DNA of 43,144 nt, taken from the NCBI GenBank assembly GCA_947063485.1, contig CAMSSU010000012.1, positions 1 through 43,144 of the forward strand, in the 5' to 3' direction. The notes under the pieces are model-generated. The model did no database searches, was not told the origin of the DNA, and saw only the letters and a program-made list of their open reading frames with translations. The position numbers were made by a program, and so were the translations under genes. Origin of the DNA: an uncultured Clostridia bacterium (GTDB lineage Bacteria > Bacillota > Clostridia > Christensenellales > Christensenellaceae). Shown in pieces: positions 32,292 through 41,297 of this stretch; the first letter of the stretch is position 1, and each line of letters starts with the position of its first letter.

Positions 32292-34076
32292 ATGGGAGAG
32301 AAATTAAGCGGCTGGAAACGCTCGGGCATGTGTGGAGAGTTTTCCGAAAAAGATATTGGAAGAAGCGTTACGCTGATGGGCTGGGTCAACAGCCGGCGCA
32401 ACCTGGGAGGGCTGATTTTCGTCTGGCTGCGGGACAGGAGCGGCGTCATTCAGCTGGTTTTCGACGAGGCGGCGAAGAAGGATTATTTTGAGGACGCAGA
32501 AAGCCTGCGCAGTGAATATGTCATCGCGGTAAAAGGCGAAATCATCGCCAGAACGCCGGAAAACTACAACGACGATTTGCCCACGGGCAGGATTGAAGTG
32601 CGGGTAGAGGAGCTGAAAATTCTCTCTACGGCGCTGACGCCGCCCTTCGAGATCGAGGAAAATTCCAAGGTCAAAGAGGAACTGCGGCTCAAATACCGCT
32701 ATCTGGATCTGCGCCGCCCGGATATGCAGCGCAACCTGATGCTCAGAAGCCAGATTGCCATGTCGACGCGGCAATACCTCTTTGAGCAGGGCTTTTTGGA
32801 AATTGAGACGCCCATTCTGCAAAAGAGCACGCCCGAGGGCGCCCGGGACTACCTGGTTCCATCCAGAGTGCACCACGGCAAATTCTATGCCCTGCCCCAA
32901 TCCCCGCAGATTTTCAAGCAGCTTTTGATGGTTTCGGGCATGGATAAATACTACCAGATCGCCAAGTGTTTCCGGGATGAGGACCTGCGGGCAGACCGGC
33001 AGCCGGAGTTTACGCAGGTGGATATGGAGCTTTCCTTTGTGGAGGAAGAGGATATCATCGCCGTCAACGAAGGGCTGTTCCAGAAAGTGTTCAAGGATAC
33101 GCTGGGCATCGATATTCCGCTTCCGCTTCCGCGGCTGACCTGGCAGCAGGCGATGGACCGCTATGGCAGCGATAAGCCGGATACCCGGTTTGGCATGGAA
33201 CTGACGGATCTGAGCGATATTGCCAAAGACTGCGGCTTTAAGGTGTTTGCAGAGGCGGTGAAAAACGGCGGGAGCGTCCGGGCAATCAAGGCGGAGCAGG
33301 CGGGTCTTTCCAGAAAAGAGATCGACGCGCTGGGTGAGTTCGTCAAGACATACGGCGCGAAGGGCCTGGCCTGGATGAACCTGAAGGCAGAGGGCCTGAA
33401 TTCGCCCATTGCAAAGTTCCTTTCGGAGCAGGAAATTGCGGCGATTTTGGAGCGGATGCAGGCAAAGACGGGAGATGTGCTCTTCTTTGTCGCGGATGCG
33501 AACAAGACAGTCTATGCGGCGCTGGGCGCACTGCGGCTGGAGCTGGCAAAGCGGCTGAACCTGATTCCCGAAAACCAGTGGAACCTGCTTTGGGTAACAG
33601 AATTCCCGCAGTTTGAATACAGCGAGGAAGAGGGGCGGCTTGTGGCAATGCACCATCCCTTCACTTCGCCCATGGACGAAGATTTGGAGCTTTTGGAGAC
33701 TGCTCCGGAGAAAGTGCGGGCAAAGGCATACGATATTGTGCTCAACGGCACTGAGCTTGGCGGCGGTAGCATCCGGATCCACGATTCGGCTTTGCAGGAG
33801 CGCATGTTCCGGGCGCTGGGATTCACCAAGGAGCAGGCCTGGGAGCGCTTTGGCTTTATGATGCAGGCCTTCCAGTATGGCACGCCGCCGCACGGCGGGC
33901 TGGCTTACGGCCTGGATCGGCTGGCGATGCTGCTCTCGGGGAGCCAGAGCCTGAGGGATGTGATCGCATTCCCGAAGGTGCAGAACGCATCGGATCTGAT
34001 GTGCGAGGCGCCGGATCTGGTGGATGAAAAACAGCTGGCGGATCTTGGCATTGCAGTTTTGCCGGAAGAGGAATAA
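32292..34076 (+). CDS. aspS: Aspartyl-tRNA synthetase
   Basis: This class II enzyme charges tRNA-Asp. The 594-aa protein has the OB-fold anticodon domain (GWVNSRRNLGGLIFVWLRD), motif 2 FRDEDLRADRQPEFTQVD, the bacterial insertion domain (about 285-420) and motif 3 GLDRLAMLLSGSQSLRDVI. The Leu in RRNLGG matches the E. coli-type enzyme, whereas some non-discriminating bacterial AspRS carry His there, so this one may be discriminating; that is an inference from one position. The ribosome site (GAGG) overlaps the hisS end. Confidence 0.96.
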   Translation: MGEKLSGWKRSGMCGEFSEKDIGRSVTLMGWVNSRRNLGGLIFVWLRDRSGVIQLVFDEAAKKDYFEDAESLRSEYVIAVKGEIIARTPENYNDDLPTGRIEVRVEELKILSTALTPPFEIEENSKVKEELRLKYRYLDLRRPDMQRNLMLRSQIAMSTRQYLFEQGFLEIETPILQKSTPEGARDYLVPSRVHHGKFYALPQSPQIFKQLLMVSGMDKYYQIAKCFRDEDLRADRQPEFTQVDMELSFVEEEDIIAVNEGLFQKVFKDTLGIDIPLPLPRLTWQQAMDRYGSDKPDTRFGMELTDLSDIAKDCGFKVFAEAVKNGGSVRAIKAEQAGLSRKEIDALGEFVKTYGAKGLAWMNLKAEGLNSPIAKFLSEQEIAAILERMQAKTGDVLFFVADANKTVYAALGALRLELAKRLNLIPENQWNLLWVTEFPQFEYSEEEGRLVAMHHPFTSPMDEDLELLETAPEKVRAKAYDIVLNGTELGGGSIRIHDSALQERMFRALGFTKEQAWERFGFMMQAFQYGTPPHGGLAYGLDRLAMLLSGSQSLRDVIAFPKVQNASDLMCEAPDLVDEKQLADLGIAVLPEEE

Positions 34077-34122
34077 AAAGCCATTTTTTACAGACAATAG
34101 ATAAAAATACGGAGGTAGAGCA

Positions 34123-34440
34123 ATGAGCGTTGTAACAGTAACTTCTGAGAATTTCCAAAAGGAAGTTTTGCAGGCAGAGCTGGCGGTTGTAGATTTTTGG
34201 GCTTCCTGGTGCGGCCCTTGCAAGATGTTTGGCCCGATTTTTGAAGAGGTCGCGGAGCAGGTGGAGGGCGTTACCTTCGCGAAGCTGAATGTGGACGATG
34301 TGCCGGATTTGGCCAGCCAGTTTAAGGTGATGTCTATTCCGACAGTTATCTTCTTTAAAAATGGGCAGGCAGTGCGCAAGAGCCTGGGCGTCATCTCGGC
34401 GGCGGAGCTCAAAGAGATGATCGAAGCTGCAAAAGCATAG
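34123..34440 (+). CDS. trxA: Thioredoxin
   Basis: This is a small cytoplasmic dithiol reductant. The 105-aa protein has the active site WCGPC (Cys30 and Cys33) after VVDFWAS, and the cis-proline loop SIPTVIFF. Length and all core motifs are normal. GGAGG precedes the ATG by 8 bases. A possible promoter (TTGCAG, 17 bases, TAAAAA) overlaps the end of aspS; it is weak. A terminator follows directly. Confidence 0.96.
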   Translation: MSVVTVTSENFQKEVLQAELAVVDFWASWCGPCKMFGPIFEEVAEQVEGVTFAKLNVDDVPDLASQFKVMSIPTVIFFKNGQAVRKSLGVISAAELKEMIEAAKA

Positions 34441-34447
34441 CCAAAGC

Positions 34448-34479
34448 AAAAGAGCGGGGCGGGGGCCACGCTCTTTTTT
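34448..34479 (+). terminator. Intrinsic terminator after trxA
   Basis: AAAAGAGCG (34448-34456) pairs with CGCTCTTTT (34469-34477) around a G-rich 12-base loop, with T6 at the end. A second, weaker GGCAG/CTGCC hairpin with a T7 run follows at about 34491-34528. The smc upstream region has a TATGAT -10-like box with TGA before it but no clear -35. Confidence 0.85.
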
Positions 34480-34578
34480 ATGCAAAAAATGCGGCAGAGC
34501 GCTTTTGCTGCCTGCCCCTTTTTTTATTGCTTCAATTATGATATGATAAGCGGGTAAAAATAGAGTTGGAGAAGAGAC

Positions 34579-37500
34579 GTGCGCTTAACAAAAATCGAAA
34601 TCAACGGCTTTAAATCCTTTGAGAAGAAAACCGAACTTTTGATCAATAGAGGCATTACGGGCATCGTCGGCCCGAACGGCAGCGGCAAGAGCAACATTGC
34701 GGACGCCATTCGCTGGGTGCTGGGCGAGCAGAGCAGCAAAAACCTTCGGGGCACCAAGATGGAGGATGTCATTTTCAACGGCACGCAGAACCGCCCCAAA
34801 AAGGCGTTTTGCGAGGTCTACCTTTCCTTTGACAACGAAGACGGCCGCATTGCCAGCGATTACAGCGAGATTACCATTGGCAGAAAGATGTTTCGCTCGG
34901 GAGAGAGCGAATATTATCTGAACGGCAGCAGCGTGCGCCTTAAAGATATTTTGGAGATCATCCGGGATACGGGCATCGGCAAAGAGGGGTATTCCATCGT
35001 GGGCCAGGGGCGCATCGACGAGATTCTATCCAGCAAGCCGGTTGCCAGGCGTAAGGTTTTTGAAGAGGCGGCGGGCGTCATGAAGTTCCGCACGCGCAAA
35101 GAGGAATCCGAGCACAAGCTGGAGCGGACGCAGGAGAACCTGACCCGGGTTGAGGATATTTTAGGCGAGCTTTCCGGCCAGATTGGGCCATTGCAGGAGC
35201 AGGCGGAGAAGACAAAGACGTATTTGGAGCTTTTCGAGCGGCAGAAGTTTTTGGACATGAATTTATATGCCCAGAACTATGAGCGCATCCAAAAGCGCGT
35301 GCAAAAGCTTTCGGAAGAGCTGGCCGAGCTGGAAGCGGCCATCGAGGCAGAGCAGAGCGGCTTTGGCAGCAGCGCCATGGAGACGGAAGAGCTGAGCGGG
35401 CGCCTGGAACAGCTGGAGCAGGAATTGGCGCAGGCGCGGGAAGAGCTCTCCGGCCTGGGCGCAGAGGCCGAGCGCATGGCCGGGGAGAGAAACCTGCTGG
35501 CTGAGCGTATGCTGGCTGTGGATCGGGAACTGGGGCGCTTGGAAGAGGAGCGGGCAGCCGGGCTTGCGCAGGCGGAAGAGCTGGCTGGGCAAGTGGAAGA
35601 ACTGCAGGAACAGCAGGGAAGTATTTTAGAACAGATGCGGGGCGTGGATGCGGCTCTGGCCGAGGCTCTGGCCCAAAAGGCCGAGCAGGAGGACAAGCAG
35701 GGGCGCAAGAACCGCAGAAGAGAGGAGCTGCGCCAGCGGCAGTTCAGCCTGCTGGCTGAGACAGCGGAAAAACAGAGCGAGCTTTCGGCCCTGGAGATGA
35801 AGGAGGAGAACTTTGCCTCCCGCACACAGGAAGCGCAGGAGCAGCAGGCGGAAAAGAGGGAGCAGGAAGAGGGGCTCCGCCGCCGCCTGGAGGAGCAGAA
35901 AGCGGCGCAGGCAAAAAGGCAGGAGCAAAGCGCCGCAATCATGGGGCAGATCAACGAAAACAGGGCTTTGACCGGAAGCTGCCGCCAGAAGGAAAAACAA
36001 CTGGAAGAGGCGCTGGGCAAGGCGAGAGCGGCAGAAAACGACGCGCGCAGCCGCAAGGCCATGCTGGAAGGGCTGAAGGCGGAATACGAGGGGTATTCCC
36101 AGGGCGTGCGCAATTTGATGCGGGCGGCCAAACGCGAAAAGAGCATGCAGGGAGCGCTTTTGGGCACGCTGGCCGAGCTGATCGAGGTGCCCGAGCAATA
36201 TGAGGCGGCGGTGGAGGCGGTGCTGGGCGGCGCACTGCAAAACGTGGTTGTGCCGGGGGAGCAGGAGGCCAAGATGGCCATCGCGCTTTTGCGCAGGGAG
36301 CATCTGGGCCGGGTAACTTTTTTGCCGCTGGCGGCGCTGCGCGTCAATCACCTAAATCCCAAAGAAAAGCAGGCGCTGGGCACGGAAGTCATCCTGATGG
36401 CGGACCAGGCGGTCCGGGCCAAGGGGGAGGCAAAGCGGGCGGTAGAGTTTTTGCTGGCGCGCACGGCCATCGTCAAGGATATGGACGACGCCGTCGTTTT
36501 GGCGCGGCGGGCGGGATATTCTTTTCGGATTGTCACATTGCAGGGGGATATCGTCAACCCGGGCGGCGTGATGACGGGCGGCAGTATGCAGAAAAAACAG
36601 TTTGGCTTGCTTTCCCGGGAGAGGGACATCGAAAAGCTGGGTGTTTTGCTGAAACAGAAGGCAGAGCAGGCGGCAGAAGCTGGGCGGACACTGCAAAATT
36701 GCAGGGAGCAGGCGGCGGCTTTGCAGCAGAAGGAACAGGCGCTGCTGGGCAAGCTCAAGGAGCAGGAAATTGCCGCGGCGGAACAGCGCAGCGAGACGGC
36801 CGCCCTGGAACAGCAATTGGCCGGGGTTCGGGCAGAGATTGCAGAGCTGGAGGGCAGGCTATCCGGCGCATCGCAGGAGAGCGAAGAGAATAAAAAGAAG
36901 ATAACAGAGCTTTCCGCATATCTGGAGGAGCTGGCGGCACGGGCGCTGGCAGTGCGCCAGGAAGGGGAACAGCTGGATCAGGAGCAGGATACCATAAGCG
37001 CTGGGCTGGATGAGCAGATCAGCAAAATGCGCATCGCCCGGGCGGAGGCGGCCAAGGACAGCCAGGCGCTTTCCGAGCGCATGGAGCGCATGGAGGCGGA
37101 GATTGCGGCGTTAGAAGCTAGAGCGGAAGCCAAGAGAAGAAGCTGTGAGGAGCAGGCTTCGGCTAAAAGTGCGCTGCTGCGGGAGGCCGAGCGGGCAGAA
37201 AGCTTGGAGAAAAATGCGCAAAAGCAGATGCAGGAGAGAAAGGAGAGCATCGAGGCACAGGAGCAGACGCGCGCCATCATGAAAGAGGAGCTGGGCCGCA
37301 GGCAAAAGCATAACTCGGAATTTCAGCTGCGCCAGACAGAGCTCATCGACCACAAATACAAGGTGGAGAGCCAGTTAGAGCGCTCTAAACTGACGTTGGA
37401 GACAGCGGGAGACAAGATCTGGGAAGAATATGGCCTGACTTATGCGGATGCCCAGCCCATGCGCGCGGAGATCAGTTTTCAGGAGGCCAGCCGGGAAGTG

Positions 37501-38121
37501 CAGCAGATACGCGGCAGGATTCGCGAGCTTGGGACGATCAACCCCAATGCCATTGAGGATTACGCGCGGGTTTCCGAGCGGTTTACTGAGCTGACGGCGC
37601 AAAAAGAAGATCTGGAAAAAGCGCAGGTCGATTTGCATAAAGTGATCGCGGAGATCGTCTCTGGAATGCGCACGACCTTCCGGGAAAAATTCGATCAGAT
37701 CAGCAAGAGTTTTCAGGAGATTTTTCAGATTCTGTTCGGTGGCGGCAGGGCGCAGCTTTCGCTGGAGGACGGCGATATTATGGAATGCGGCATTGAAGTG
37801 AGCGCAGAGCCGCCGGGCAAGAAACTGCAGCATATTTCGCTGCTTTCGGGCGGCGAGCGGGCGCTGACGGCCATTGCGCTGCTGTTTGCCATGATCAAAA
37901 TCAACCCGTCGCCGGTTTGCCTGCTGGACGAGATCGACGCGCCGCTGGATGAGGCGAATGTGGTGCGGCTTTGCGACTACGTACAGACGCTTCAGCAGCA
38001 GTCGCAGTTTTTGGTGATCACGCACCGAAAGCCGACGATGGCCATGTGTTCCTCGCTTTACGGCATAACCATGGAGGAAAAGGGCGTCTCGAAGATTGTA
38101 TCGGTCAAGATAGACGAATAG
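34579..38121 (+). CDS. smc: Chromosome segregation protein SMC
   Basis: SMC is the condensin ATPase that compacts and separates chromosomes. The 1,180-aa protein has Walker A GPNGSGKSNIADAIRW (about 32-47), two long coiled coils rich in E, Q, A and K, a hinge (about 510-670, including VVVPGEQEAKMAIALLRREH), the signature LSGGERALTAIALLFA (near 1090) and Walker B PVCLLDEIDAPLDEAN (near 1113). Length is standard. GTG at 34579 has GGAG upstream. The usual rnc gene before smc is absent here; ftsY follows after 10 bases. Confidence 0.97.
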   Translation: MRLTKIEINGFKSFEKKTELLINRGITGIVGPNGSGKSNIADAIRWVLGEQSSKNLRGTKMEDVIFNGTQNRPKKAFCEVYLSFDNEDGRIASDYSEITIGRKMFRSGESEYYLNGSSVRLKDILEIIRDTGIGKEGYSIVGQGRIDEILSSKPVARRKVFEEAAGVMKFRTRKEESEHKLERTQENLTRVEDILGELSGQIGPLQEQAEKTKTYLELFERQKFLDMNLYAQNYERIQKRVQKLSEELAELEAAIEAEQSGFGSSAMETEELSGRLEQLEQELAQAREELSGLGAEAERMAGERNLLAERMLAVDRELGRLEEERAAGLAQAEELAGQVEELQEQQGSILEQMRGVDAALAEALAQKAEQEDKQGRKNRRREELRQRQFSLLAETAEKQSELSALEMKEENFASRTQEAQEQQAEKREQEEGLRRRLEEQKAAQAKRQEQSAAIMGQINENRALTGSCRQKEKQLEEALGKARAAENDARSRKAMLEGLKAEYEGYSQGVRNLMRAAKREKSMQGALLGTLAELIEVPEQYEAAVEAVLGGALQNVVVPGEQEAKMAIALLRREHLGRVTFLPLAALRVNHLNPKEKQALGTEVILMADQAVRAKGEAKRAVEFLLARTAIVKDMDDAVVLARRAGYSFRIVTLQGDIVNPGGVMTGGSMQKKQFGLLSRERDIEKLGVLLKQKAEQAAEAGRTLQNCREQAAALQQKEQALLGKLKEQEIAAAEQRSETAALEQQLAGVRAEIAELEGRLSGASQESEENKKKITELSAYLEELAARALAVRQEGEQLDQEQDTISAGLDEQISKMRIARAEAAKDSQALSERMERMEAEIAALEARAEAKRRSCEEQASAKSALLREAERAESLEKNAQKQMQERKESIEAQEQTRAIMKEELGRRQKHNSEFQLRQTELIDHKYKVESQLERSKLTLETAGDKIWEEYGLTYADAQPMRAEISFQEASREVQQIRGRIRELGTINPNAIEDYARVSERFTELTAQKEDLEKAQVDLHKVIAEIVSGMRTTFREKFDQISKSFQEIFQILFGGGRAQLSLEDGDIMECGIEVSAEPPGKKLQHISLLSGGERALTAIALLFAMIKINPSPVCLLDEIDAPLDEANVVRLCDYVQTLQQQSQFLVITHRKPTMAMCSSLYGITMEEKGVSKIVSVKIDE

Positions 38122-38131
38122 GGGGGAGAAT

Positions 38132-39031
38132 ATGGGCTTTTTTGAGAAATTGAAACAGGGGCTGGAAAAGACAAGAGCGGGATTTTCTGAAAAAATTTCG
38201 GGCGTGCTCTCGGCCTTTACCCGGGTGGACGAGGATTTGCTGGAAGAGCTGGAGGAAGCGCTGATTCTCTGCGATATGGGCGTGGAGACGGCGATGGCTG
38301 CCATTGGTTCCCTGCGGGAGAAAATCAAGCAGGAGCGCATCAAGGAGCCGGAGCAGGTGCGGGAGGCGCTGGGGGAGATCATCGAACAGCTGGTGCGCTT
38401 TGATATGCCCGAAGAGCGCTTTCCCAAGGTGATTCTGGTGGTGGGCGTCAACGGTGTGGGCAAGACGACCTCCATCGGTAAGATCGCAAACGTCTATAAA
38501 GGGCAGGGCAAAAGTGTGCTGCTCTCGGCGGCGGATACCTTCCGGGCGGCGGCCAGCGAACAGCTGAGCATCTGGGCCGAGCGCGTGGGTGTGCCTATCG
38601 TCAAATACGGGGAAGGGGCAGACCCGGCCGCGGTAGTATACGATTCGCTGGATTCGGCAAAAGCGCACGGCACGGACGTCGTCATCTGCGACACGGCGGG
38701 GCGGCTGCACAATAAGAAGAACCTGATGAACGAGCTGAACAAGATCGACCGGGTAATCTCTCAGCAGTACCCGGAGGCCAGCCGGGAGACGCTGTTGGTG
38801 CTGGACGCGACTACGGGGCAAAACGCCATCGCACAGGCCAAGGAGTTTTCCAGCGTCGTGCATGTGGATGGGCTGATCCTCACAAAGCTGGACGGTACGG
38901 CCAAGGGCGGCGTTGTCTGCGCGATTAAGCAGGAGCTGGGCATTCCGGTGCGCTATATCGGCGTGGGCGAGGGCATCGACGATTTGCAGGTGTTTGACCC
39001 AAAGGAATTTGCCAGAGCGCTGGTCGGCTGA
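38132..39031 (+). CDS. ftsY: Signal recognition particle receptor FtsY
   Basis: FtsY is the membrane-associated GTPase that docks SRP-ribosome complexes to the Sec channel. The 299-aa protein has a short N-terminal helix region (no long acidic domain, usual in Gram-positives), then the NG domain: GVNGVGKTTSIGKIAN (about 105-120), AADTFRAAASEQL, DTAGRLHNKKNLMNEL, TKLDGTAKGG and GVGEGIDDLQVF. GGGGGAG precedes the ATG. It is coupled with smc upstream and the ylxM-ffh pair downstream. Confidence 0.97.
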   Translation: MGFFEKLKQGLEKTRAGFSEKISGVLSAFTRVDEDLLEELEEALILCDMGVETAMAAIGSLREKIKQERIKEPEQVREALGEIIEQLVRFDMPEERFPKVILVVGVNGVGKTTSIGKIANVYKGQGKSVLLSAADTFRAAASEQLSIWAERVGVPIVKYGEGADPAAVVYDSLDSAKAHGTDVVICDTAGRLHNKKNLMNELNKIDRVISQQYPEASRETLLVLDATTGQNAIAQAKEFSSVVHVDGLILTKLDGTAKGGVVCAIKQELGIPVRYIGVGEGIDDLQVFDPKEFARALVG

Positions 39032-39056
39032 ATAAAAAACTGACAAGGCTTTTGCC

Positions 39057-39085
39057 TTGACAGATGGGAAAAAGTGTAGTAAGAT
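39057..39085 (+). promoter_or_regulatory. Promoter-like sequence overlapping the ylxM start
   Basis: A consensus TTGACA (39057-39062), 17-base spacer and TAAGAT (39080-39085). The -10 overlaps the chosen ylxM ATG (39084), so transcripts from it could not use that start. A small hairpin CAAGGC-TTTT-GCCTTG ends on the -35 box. Confidence 0.5.
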
Positions 39086-39428
39086 GGTAGAGTTGAAAAA
39101 GGAAGTAACGCCTTCCCTGCTGCTGGATTTTTACGGACAGACGCTGACGGGCAAGCAGAGGGAAGTGATGGAGCTATATTATAACGAAGATCTTTCTCTC
39201 TCGGAAATTGCGGAAAACCAGAAGATTTCCCGCCAGGCAGCGCTGGACAGCATCCGAAGGGCGGAAAAGCATCTGGAGCAGATGGAACAAAAGCTGGGGA
39301 TGCTGGAGAAATATCGGGTTTGCATGGCGGCGGCACAGGAGATGGAGCGCCTGGCGAAAGGTGCTCAGAGCGAGCGGCAGCTGCTGGAGCAAGCGGAACA
39401 CATCCGAGCGGTATGGGGGGATAGCTAG
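39084..39428 (+). CDS. ylxM: YlxM family SRP-associated HTH protein
   Basis: This is a small DNA-binding-like protein encoded next to ffh in Bacillota and thought to modulate SRP. The 114-aa protein has LLDFYGQTLTGKQREVMELYYNEDLSLSEIA, an HTH with ISRQAALDSIRRAEKHLEQ, and a coiled tail. ATG at 39084 gives the usual MVE-like start but has no clear ribosome site; the alternative TTG at 39093 would fit the overlapping promoter. The stop shares its last base with the ffh GTG. Confidence 0.9.
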   Translation: MVELKKEVTPSLLLDFYGQTLTGKQREVMELYYNEDLSLSEIAENQKISRQAALDSIRRAEKHLEQMEQKLGMLEKYRVCMAAAQEMERLAKGAQSERQLLEQAEHIRAVWGDS

Positions 39429-40753
39429 TGGCATTTGAAGGGCTGGCAGAAAAACTTCAAAATGTTTTCGATAAACTGACGCGCCGGGGCAAGCTCTCCG
39501 AGGCGGATATTAAGGCGGCCATGCGGGAAGTCAAGCTGGCGCTTTTGGAGGCAGACGTCAACTTCCTGGTCGTCAAAAAATTCGTCAAGGCAGTTTCGGA
39601 GAAGGCTGTGGGAAGCCAGGTTCTGGAGAGCCTGACGCCGGGGCAGCAGGTGATCAAAATCGTCCGCGACGAGCTGGTGAGCCTGCTGGGCGGGCAGATT
39701 TCCGAAGTGAAATTCGCGCCGGCACCGCCGACGGTGATTCTGATGGCCGGCCTTCAGGGCGCGGGCAAGACGACCATGTGCGGCAAACTCGGCCTGCATT
39801 TTAAGAAGATGGGCAAAAAGCCCATGCTGGTGGCATGCGATATATACCGGCCGGCGGCCATTGACCAGCTCAAAGTTGTGGGCGGGCAGGCGGAAGTTCC
39901 GGTATTTGAGATGGGGCAGAAGAACCCATCCAAAATCTACAAAGAAGCGCTGAAGGAATGCAAAAACAAGGGCTGCGACGTTCTGATTGTGGATACGGCA
40001 GGGCGGCTACACATCGATGAACAGATGATGAGCGAGCTGACCGAGCTGCGGCAGACGGCGAATCCGGCGGAAGTGTTGCTGGTCATCGACGCGATGACGG
40101 GCCAAGACGCCGTTAACGCGGCAAAGGCCTTTAATGAGCAGGTAGAGCTGACGGGCGTCATCCTGACCAAGACGGACGGCGACACCCGGGGCGGTGCGGC
40201 GCTGTCGGTCAAAGACGTTACGGGAAAGCCCATCAAGTTTGTGGGCACAGGCGAGAAGCTGACGGATTTGGAGCCGTTCTACCCGGATCGCATGGCCAGC
40301 CGTATTTTGGGCATGGGCGACGTGATGAGCCTCATCGAAAAGGCAGAGCAGAATTTCGATGAAAAGCAGGCCCGGGAGCTGGAGCAAAAAATTCGATCGC
40401 AAAAGCTGAACCTGAACGATTTTCTGGAGCAGATGCGGCAGGTTTCCAAGATGGGCTCAATGGAGGATATTCTGGGTATGCTGCCTGGGGGCAGCAAGCT
40501 GGCCGGCGCCAGCATCGATGAGAAGCAGTTAAAGCGCACGGAAGCCATCATCACTTCCATGACCAACGCCGAGCGGGAAGAGCCGTCTATCATCAACGGC
40601 AGCCGCAGAAAGCGCATTGCCGCCGGCAGCGGCACCAGCGTGCAGGACGTCAACCGGCTGCTTAACCAGTTTGAGCAGATGAAAAAGATGATGAAGATGA
40701 TGACGGGCAAAGGCAAGAAGCGCAGAAAAGGCATGATGGGCCTGCCGTTTTAG
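39428..40753 (+). CDS. ffh: Signal recognition particle protein Ffh
   Basis: Ffh is the SRP54 GTPase that binds signal sequences with the 4.5S/6S RNA. The 441-aa protein has the N domain, the G1 motif GLQGAGKTTMCGKL near 107, DTAGRLHIDEQMM, TKTDGDTRGG, then the M domain (about 300-435), with methionine-rich MKKMMKMMTGKGKKRR near the end. GTG at 39428 overlaps the ylxM stop (TAGTG). No SRP RNA gene is in the window. Confidence 0.97.
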   Translation: MAFEGLAEKLQNVFDKLTRRGKLSEADIKAAMREVKLALLEADVNFLVVKKFVKAVSEKAVGSQVLESLTPGQQVIKIVRDELVSLLGGQISEVKFAPAPPTVILMAGLQGAGKTTMCGKLGLHFKKMGKKPMLVACDIYRPAAIDQLKVVGGQAEVPVFEMGQKNPSKIYKEALKECKNKGCDVLIVDTAGRLHIDEQMMSELTELRQTANPAEVLLVIDAMTGQDAVNAAKAFNEQVELTGVILTKTDGDTRGGAALSVKDVTGKPIKFVGTGEKLTDLEPFYPDRMASRILGMGDVMSLIEKAEQNFDEKQARELEQKIRSQKLNLNDFLEQMRQVSKMGSMEDILGMLPGGSKLAGASIDEKQLKRTEAIITSMTNAEREEPSIINGSRRKRIAAGSGTSVQDVNRLLNQFEQMKKMMKMMTGKGKKRRKGMMGLPF

Positions 40754-40774
40754 GCGGCCTTCAGATAATTTTAA

Positions 40775-40789
40775 TTTCACGACGTGAAA
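40775..40789 (+). promoter_or_regulatory. Perfect 15-bp palindrome in the ffh-rpsP gap
   Basis: TTTCACG-A-CGTGAAA, 7+1+7, ends one base before the rpsP ribosome site (AAGAGGAG). In RNA it makes a 6-bp hairpin with a 3-base loop. It could be a protein-binding site or a translation control element; it lacks a T-run and is not a terminator. Confidence 0.4.
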
Positions 40790-40805
40790 GAAGAGGAGAA
40801 AAACT

Positions 40806-41045
40806 ATGGCAGTAAAGATTAGATTTAAGAGAATGGGCGCAAAGAAGAATCCGTTCTACCGCATTGTTGTGGCAGACAGCAGAAGCCCCAGAGACGGCCG
40901 CTTCATCGAGGAGCTGGGCTACTACAACCCCATGAACAAAGAGCTCAAGCTGGACAACGACAAGGCGGCAGAGTGGGTGAAGAAGGGCGCTCAGCCCACG
41001 GATACCGTTCGCGCGCTGCTCAAGAAAAACGGCGCGATTCAGTAA
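40806..41045 (+). CDS. rpsP: 30S ribosomal protein S16
   Basis: This is a small-subunit assembly protein. The 79-aa protein has [25 protein letters not shown], the family signature, and [19 protein letters not shown] precedes the ATG. It belongs to the conserved ffh-rpsP-khpA-rimM-trmD-rplS order. Confidence 0.98.
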   Translation: MAVKIRFKRMGAKKNPFYRIVVADSRSPRDGRFIEELGYYNPMNKELKLDNDKAAEWVKKGAQPTDTVRALLKKNGAIQ

Positions 41046-41063
41046 GCCTGGAAGGAAACGGCC

Positions 41064-41294
41064 ATGATGTTGGAACTGGTAGAATTTTTGGCGAAGTCCC
41101 TGGTGGAAGATCCTTCTGCGGTTCGCGTCAGCGAAAAGGAGGAGGGCGACAGCGTCGTCATCGAGCTGAATGTCGCGGAGAGCGATATGGGCAAGGTGAT
41201 CGGCAAGCAGGGGCGCATCGCCAAGGCCATCCGCACAGTCGTCAAGGCGGCTTCGGCGCGGACGGGCAAAAAATACACTGTGGAGATCGTGTAG
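41064..41294 (+). CDS. khpA: KH-domain RNA-binding protein KhpA
   Basis: This is a 76-aa single KH domain with the RNA-binding loop GKVIGKQGRIAKAIRT (GKQG at about 47-50). In Gram-positives KhpA pairs with KhpB (Jag) to bind many small RNAs and affect cell division. GGAAGGA lies 7 bases before the first of two adjacent ATGs. It ends 3 bases before rimM. Confidence 0.95.
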   Translation: MMLELVEFLAKSLVEDPSAVRVSEKEEGDSVVIELNVAESDMGKVIGKQGRIAKAIRTVVKAASARTGKKYTVEIV

Positions 41295-41297
41295 TTC

